Shown: positions 59,673 through 64,000 of the stretch, piece by piece | Numbering within the stretch: position 1 is the stretch's first letter | Layout of the letters: every line of letters begins with the position of its first letter | DNA from: Cellulomonas flavigena DSM 20109 | GTDB lineage: Bacteria; Actinomycetota; Actinomycetes; Actinomycetales; Cellulomonadaceae | NCBI RefSeq assembly: GCF_000092865.1 | Contig: NC_014151.1 | Coordinates: 2,170,001-2,234,000 of the forward strand | DNA length: 64,000 bases | Direction of reading: 5' to 3' | Translations under genes and position numbers: made by a program | The notes under the pieces: model-generated | What the model was told of the DNA's origin: nothing | Database searches by the model: none | Seen by the model: the letters and a program-made list of their open reading frames with translations, nothing else

Positions 59673-59867
59673 TCACTGACCGCCCTTCTGGACGAACCCT
59701 CGGACGAACTGCTCGGCGTTCTGCTCGAGGACGTCGTCGATCTCCTCGAGCAGCGCGTCGACCTCCGCGTCGCGGGCCTGCGCGCTCGGCGCCGCCGGCG
59801 TCGGCGTGTCCGCCTCGTCCCCCGGCTCGTCCTCCCGACGGTGCCTGACGTTCTCCTGCCCAGCCAT
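59673..59867 (-). CDS. pup: Prokaryotic ubiquitin-like protein Pup
   Basis: Pup, 64 residues, is the protein tag for proteasomal degradation. It has the family layout: a disordered acidic N-terminal half, a helical EVDALLEEIDDVLEQNAEQF Mpa-binding region, and the C-terminal FVRGFVQKGGQ. The terminal Gln must be deamidated by Dop before ligation. The only lysine is Lys61, next to the C-terminus, so Pup chains through an N-terminal lysine are impossible here. GGAGGT lies four bases before ATG 59867, and TAGGGT at 59911-59916 is the likely -10. Confidence 0.97.
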   Translation of the reverse strand: MAGQENVRHRREDEPGDEADTPTPAAPSAQARDAEVDALLEEIDDVLEQNAEQFVRGFVQKGGQ

Positions 59868-59910
59868 GGTGACCTCCGTCCTGGGCCACGTCCCGGTGGC
59901 CGCGTGCCCC

Positions 59911-59916
59911 ACCCTA
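59911..59916 (-). promoter_or_regulatory. -10 element (TAGGGT) for pup-prcBA
   Basis: TAGGGT on the minus strand lies 44 bases before the pup start, in the gap after dop. It would start a short leader containing the GGAGGT ribosome site. No clear -35 is seen. Confidence 0.4.
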
Positions 59917-59965
59917 GGCCCACAACCGTCCCGGCGTGCGCGGCGGCGCACACCTCGGACGCAGG

Positions 59966-61573
59966 TCAGCCCCCGAGCGCCGCCAGGAGCGAGCGCGCGT
60001 CCGGGCTGCGGTCGAGCAGCTCCCCGACGTGCGCGCGCGTGCCCCGCAGCGGGTCGCGCATCGGCACGCGCTGCAGCGTCTGCGCGCCCGGCACGTCGAA
60101 CACCACCGAGTCCCAGCTGGCCGCCGAGATCTGTCCGCCGTAGCGCGCGACCGCCTCGCCGCGGAAGTAGGCGCGGGTGTCCTGCGGCGGGTGCACGACC
60201 GCGTCGGCGACCTCCTCGGGCGTCACGAGGAGCTCGACGGCGCCGGCGGCGACGAGCCGGTGGTACAGGCCGCGCTCGGGGCGCACGTCGGACCACTGCA
60301 GGTCGACCGCCGCGAGTCGCGGGTGGTCCCACGCCAGGTGGTCGCGGCGGCGCATGCCGTCGAGCAGGCGCAGCTTGGCGACCCACTCCACCTCCCGCGC
60401 GCACGACGCGGGCTCCTCGCCCAGCCGCCGCAGCACCGACTCCCAGCGGTCGAGCACGTCCGCGGTCTGCTCGTCGAGCCCGTCACCGACGGCGTCGAGC
60501 GCGCCACGCACGGCCGCGAGGTACTCGGACTGCACCTCGAGCGCGGTGAGGTACCTGCCGTCGGCGAGCTCCAGCTTCTCGGTGAGCGACAGGTCGTGGG
60601 ACACCCGGTGCACCGCCTGGACGGGGTCACGCAGCGCGAGCCGGTCGACGGCCTGCGTGAGCCGGCGCGCCGCGCCGCCGGCGTCCGCCTGCTCGACCAG
60701 CCACAGCACGAGCGACGTCGTGCCGAGACGCAGGTACGTCGCGGTCTCGAGCATGGTCGCGTCGCCGATGATCACGTGCAGCCGGCGCCAGCGGGCAGGG
60801 TCGGCGTGGGGCTCGTCGCGCGTGTTGACGATCGGTCGGCGCAGCGTCGTCTCAAGCCCGACCTCGGCCTCGATGTAGTCGGCGCGCTGCGAGAGCTGGA
60901 ATCCGGGGTGCTCGCCGCGCTGCCCCAGCCCGACGCGCCCGGCACCGGTGAACACCTGGCGCGTGACCAGGAAGGGCGTGAGACGCGCGACGAGGTCACC
61001 GAACGGCACGGAGCGGTCGACGAGATAGTTCTCGTGCGTGCCGTACGTGGCGCCCTTGCCGTCCACGTTGTTCTTGTACAGCGTCACGTCCGGCAGCGTG
61101 GGGTTCGCGGCCAGACGCCGTACCGAGTCGAGCATGACGAGCTCACCGGCGCGGTCCCAGCGCACGGCGTCGCGCGGCGTCGTCACCTCGGGTGCGGAGT
61201 ACTCCGGGTGAGCGTGGTCGACGTAGAGCCGCGCGCCGTTGGTGAGGATGACGTTGGCCGCTCCCGGGTCCTCGTACTCCTCGACCTCCGAGCGCGGCAT
61301 CTCCTGCGGAGCGTCGCCCGACGGCGCCGGCACGGCCGGCGAGTCCGTGAGCATCGACGGGTGTGCCGAGGCACGCTGCAGGTGGAAGCCGCGTGCGTCG
61401 TGCAGCGGGTCCTCGTCGTCGTAGTCCCAGCGCGCGCGTCCCCGGCCGGCCTCCCGCGCCGCAGCGTGGACGGCGACCACGTGGCTCGACAGCAGCATCG
61501 GGTTGGCCAGGGGGCGCCCCGGCTGCAGGACGCCGTACTCGGTCTCGATGCCCATCACGCGCCGCACGGTCAC
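59966..61573 (-). CDS. dop: Pup deamidase/depupylase Dop
   Basis: Dop deamidates the Pup C-terminal Gln and also removes Pup from substrates. The protein shares PafA's carboxylate-amine ligase fold: VMGIETEYGVLQPGR at the N-terminus, the Dop-loop region rich in charge around residues 45-100, LYVDHAHPEYSAPEV, LYKNNVDGKGATYGTHENY and [16 protein letters not shown] 61573 (535 residues) is chosen because TAGGGT (61581-61586) is a -10 element seven bases upstream; the longer form starting at 61582 would overlap that -10. There is no Shine-Dalgarno, so the mRNA is likely leaderless. Confidence 0.95.
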   Translation of the reverse strand: MTVRRVMGIETEYGVLQPGRPLANPMLLSSHVVAVHAAAREAGRGRARWDYDDEDPLHDARGFHLQRASAHPSMLTDSPAVPAPSGDAPQEMPRSEVEEYEDPGAANVILTNGARLYVDHAHPEYSAPEVTTPRDAVRWDRAGELVMLDSVRRLAANPTLPDVTLYKNNVDGKGATYGTHENYLVDRSVPFGDLVARLTPFLVTRQVFTGAGRVGLGQRGEHPGFQLSQRADYIEAEVGLETTLRRPIVNTRDEPHADPARWRRLHVIIGDATMLETATYLRLGTTSLVLWLVEQADAGGAARRLTQAVDRLALRDPVQAVHRVSHDLSLTEKLELADGRYLTALEVQSEYLAAVRGALDAVGDGLDEQTADVLDRWESVLRRLGEEPASCAREVEWVAKLRLLDGMRRRDHLAWDHPRLAAVDLQWSDVRPERGLYHRLVAAGAVELLVTPEEVADAVVHPPQDTRAYFRGEAVARYGGQISAASWDSVVFDVPGAQTLQRVPMRDPLRGTRAHVGELLDRSPDARSLLAALGG

Positions 61574-61580
61574 GTCGCCC

Positions 61581-61586
61581 ACCCTA
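61581..61586 (-). promoter_or_regulatory. -10 element (TAGGGT), leaderless dop
   Basis: TAGGGT on the minus strand ends seven bases before the GTG at 61573. It decides the dop start, because the earlier in-frame GTG lies within this hexamer. Confidence 0.5.
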
Positions 61587-61627
61587 GGTGAGCCCGCCGC
61601 TCACCGGCGCCCGGTGCCCAGGTTCCA

Positions 61628-61660
61628 GGACGCGCCGCACCTCACCGGTGCGGCGCGTCC
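61628..61660 (-). terminator. Hairpin terminator after mpa
   Basis: GGACGCGCCGCACC (61628-61641) and GGTGCGGCGCGTCC (61647-61660) are exact complements, a 14-bp stem with a five-base loop, seven bases past the mpa stop. It insulates dop from mpa. Confidence 0.8.
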
Positions 61661-61667
61661 GGGGAGG

Positions 61668-63302
61668 TCACAGGTACTGGCCGGTGCTCGTCACGTTCTC
61701 GATGGTCCGCGACGCCTCGACACCCTTCTTGCCCTGGACGATCGTGCGGATGAAGACGATCCGCTCGCCCTTCTTGCCGGAGATCCGCGCCCAGTCGTCC
61801 GGGTTGGTGGTGTTGGGCAGGTCCTCGTTCTCCTTGAACTCGTCGACGCACGCCGAGAGCAGGTGGTCGACGCGGATGCCGCGCTGTCCCGTGGCCAGGA
61901 GGTCCTTGATCGCGGACTTCTTGGCACGGTCGACGACGTTCTGGATCATCGCGCCGGAGTTGAAGTCCTTGAAGAACAGGACCTCCTTGTCGCCGCTGGC
62001 GTACGTCACCTCGAGGAACCGGTTCTCGTCGGACTCGGAGTACATGCGCTCGACGACGCGCCGGATCATCGCCTCGACGGCCGCCTGGCCCGACCCGCCG
62101 TGCTCGGCGAGGTCGTCGGCGTGGATCGGCAGCTCCGGCGTGAGGTACTTGGCGAAGATCTCCCGCGCGCCCTCCGCGTCGGGCCGCTCGATCTTGATCT
62201 TCACGTCCAGGCGGCCGGGGCGCAGGATCGCGGGGTCGATCATGTCCTCGCGGTTCGACGCGCCGATGACGATGACGTTGTCGAGCCGCTCGACGCCGTC
62301 GATCTCCGAGAGCAGCTGCGGCACGATCGTCGTCTCGACGTCGCTGGACACCCCGGTGCCGCGGGTGCGGAACAGCGACTCCATCTCGTCGAAGAACACG
62401 ACGACCGGGTGCCCTTGCGACGCCTTCTCGCGCGCCCGGGCGAAGATCAGGCGGATGTGCCGCTCGGTCTCCCCGACGTACTTGTTGAGGAGCTCGGGTC
62501 CCTTGACGTTGAGGAAGAAGGAGCGGGCGTCGGCGACGTCCTCACCGCGCGCTGCCGCCGCCGTCGCGGCCAGCGAGTGCGCGACGGCCTTGGCGATGAG
62601 CGTCTTGCCGCATCCCGGCGGGCCGTAGAGCAGCACGCCCTTGGGCGGCTTGAGCCCGTGCTCGCGGAACAGCTCGGGGTGCAGGAACGGCAGCTCGACG
62701 GCGTCGCGGATCGCCTCGATCTGCGGGCCCAGGCCACCGATGTCCGTGTAGTCGATGTCCGGGACCTCCTCGAGCACGAGCTCCTCGACCTCGGCCCGCG
62801 GGATCACCTCGAACACGAACCCGCTGCGCGGGTCGATCGTCAGCGCGTCGCCGACGCGCACGCCGGTGTCGGCCACCTGGCCGGCGAACCGCACGACCCG
62901 CTCCTCGTCGCCACGCCCGATCACCAGGGCACGCCCCTCGCCGAGCATCTCCTTGACGGTGACGATCTCGCCGACCTGCTCGTAGCCGCCGGCCTCGACG
63001 ACCGTGAGGGCCTCGTTGAGCATGACCTCCTGCCCGGGCCGCAGGTGGTGGACGTCGAGCGAGGGGCTCGCGCCGACGTGCATCTTGCGACCGGCGGAGA
63101 CGATGTCGACCGTGCCGTCGGCGCGCGCGCCGAGGAAGGTGGCGTACGTCCCGGGCGGCTTGGCCAGGTCGTCCACCTGACGCTTGAGATCGAGGATCTG
63201 CTCGCGTGCGGCGACGAGCGCCTCGCTGAGCCGCTCGTTCTTCGCCGCGAGCACCGCGAGCTCGCGGTGCAGGTCGCGTCCAGGGGCAGCGGGTTCGGTC
63301 AT
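61668..63302 (-). CDS. mpa: Proteasome-activating AAA ATPase (Mpa/ARC)
   Basis: Mpa/ARC unfolds pupylated proteins and feeds them into the proteasome. The 544-residue protein has an N-terminal coiled coil ([20 protein letters not shown]), two OB-like domains around residues 60-190, and an AAA domain with Walker A GPPGCGKT, Walker [11 protein letters not shown] and arginine-finger region [17 protein letters not shown]. It ends GQYL, the C-terminal tail that docks on the 20S alpha ring. ATG 63302 follows GGAGG by nine bases. A possible -10, TAGTGT, lies near 63382-63387. Confidence 0.97.
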   Translation of the reverse strand: MTEPAAPGRDLHRELAVLAAKNERLSEALVAAREQILDLKRQVDDLAKPPGTYATFLGARADGTVDIVSAGRKMHVGASPSLDVHHLRPGQEVMLNEALTVVEAGGYEQVGEIVTVKEMLGEGRALVIGRGDEERVVRFAGQVADTGVRVGDALTIDPRSGFVFEVIPRAEVEELVLEEVPDIDYTDIGGLGPQIEAIRDAVELPFLHPELFREHGLKPPKGVLLYGPPGCGKTLIAKAVAHSLAATAAAARGEDVADARSFFLNVKGPELLNKYVGETERHIRLIFARAREKASQGHPVVVFFDEMESLFRTRGTGVSSDVETTIVPQLLSEIDGVERLDNVIVIGASNREDMIDPAILRPGRLDVKIKIERPDAEGAREIFAKYLTPELPIHADDLAEHGGSGQAAVEAMIRRVVERMYSESDENRFLEVTYASGDKEVLFFKDFNSGAMIQNVVDRAKKSAIKDLLATGQRGIRVDHLLSACVDEFKENEDLPNTTNPDDWARISGKKGERIVFIRTIVQGKKGVEASRTIENVTSTGQYL

Positions 63303-63497
63303 GGTGATCGGCCTCCGTTCCGCGTCGCGGTGCACCCTCCTGCGGTCCATCGTGCACGTCGCTGTGCCTGCTGGTCCGACGACACTAACGGGCCGTGTCA
63401 ACACAGCGCGCGGGCCGCGCCGCGCAGCGACGCGAGCGTCCCGCACCGTGGACACCGGACCCGGCGCGTCGCACGGACGCGCCGGCCCGGCAGGTGG

Positions 63498-64000
<503 letters not shown>

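Noticed and set aside
63373..63401. TTGACA at 63396-63401 (minus strand) as a -35 for mpa
   Set aside because: No TANNNT lies 16-18 bases downstream; the nearest, TAGTGT, is only eight bases away, so this is not a normal promoter. The GACAC/GTGTC dyad there was too short to call an operator.

Overview
The window reads as a chromosomal segment of a very high-GC actinobacterium. A Pup-proteasome gene set, the actinobacterial order of the Trp/His genes, an ANTAR response regulator, frequent GTG starts and several apparently leaderless genes all point that way. The overall look is that of a Micrococcales/Cellulomonas-like genome, but species identity cannot be settled from the sequence alone. I see no prophage, insertion sequence, integrase or CRISPR array; this is core chromosome with closely packed genes, mostly on the minus strand.

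Layout. Positions 0.1-9 kb hold a GH15 glycosidase and an MBL-fold hydrolase, an acyl-CoA dehydrogenase-like flavoprotein, a YciI-like protein, a TerC-family membrane protein behind a predicted yybP-ykoY (Mn2+) riboswitch, a VOC protein, uvrB and an unrecognised 149-residue protein. Positions 9-12.6 kb hold coaE, rpsA and pfkA. Positions 12.6-18 kb are a complete oligopeptide-type ABC transporter operon (oppA-oppB-oppC and a fused double ATPase). Positions 18-21 kb hold a methyltransferase and a DUF485/ActP-type acetate symporter pair with a CRP/GlxR-like palindrome upstream. polA, a hotdog thioesterase and a GNAT acetyltransferase follow. Positions 25-31 kb are a branched-chain amino acid type ABC system (livH, M, G, F and a convergent binding lipoprotein); its LivH carries an unusual secreted N-terminal domain.

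At 31-32 kb an ANTAR regulator (PdtaR-like) and a tRNA gene are divergently transcribed from two mirror-image copies of one 19-bp promoter segment. The tRNA has the Leu anticodon CAA and a Leu-type D arm but only a five-base variable loop. This pair is the best candidate in the window for something not well described. Next come an isochorismatase-like hydrolase, a membrane protein, pyk, gltB-gltD (glutamate synthase), and a Trp/His cluster: hisI-trpE-trpP-like, four small membrane proteins, then trpC-trpB-trpA-lgt. trpD and trpF are not in the window. Upstream lie a heterodimeric ABC exporter with one degenerate ATP site and a TIGR03085-like protein. Positions 54.9-63.5 kb hold hisF, an FKBP lipoprotein and the full pupylation/proteasome set: mpa, dop, pup, prcB, prcA, pafA. 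The window ends inside a tRNA m1A58 methyltransferase gene.

Functionally the segment mixes central carbon and nitrogen metabolism (PFK, PYK, GOGAT, Trp/His synthesis), nutrient uptake (peptides, acetate, branched-chain amino acids), DNA replication and repair, and regulated proteolysis. Many genes overlap by four bases (ATGA or GTGA), so translational coupling is the rule. All functions are inferred from sequence motifs recognised by eye; no database search was run.
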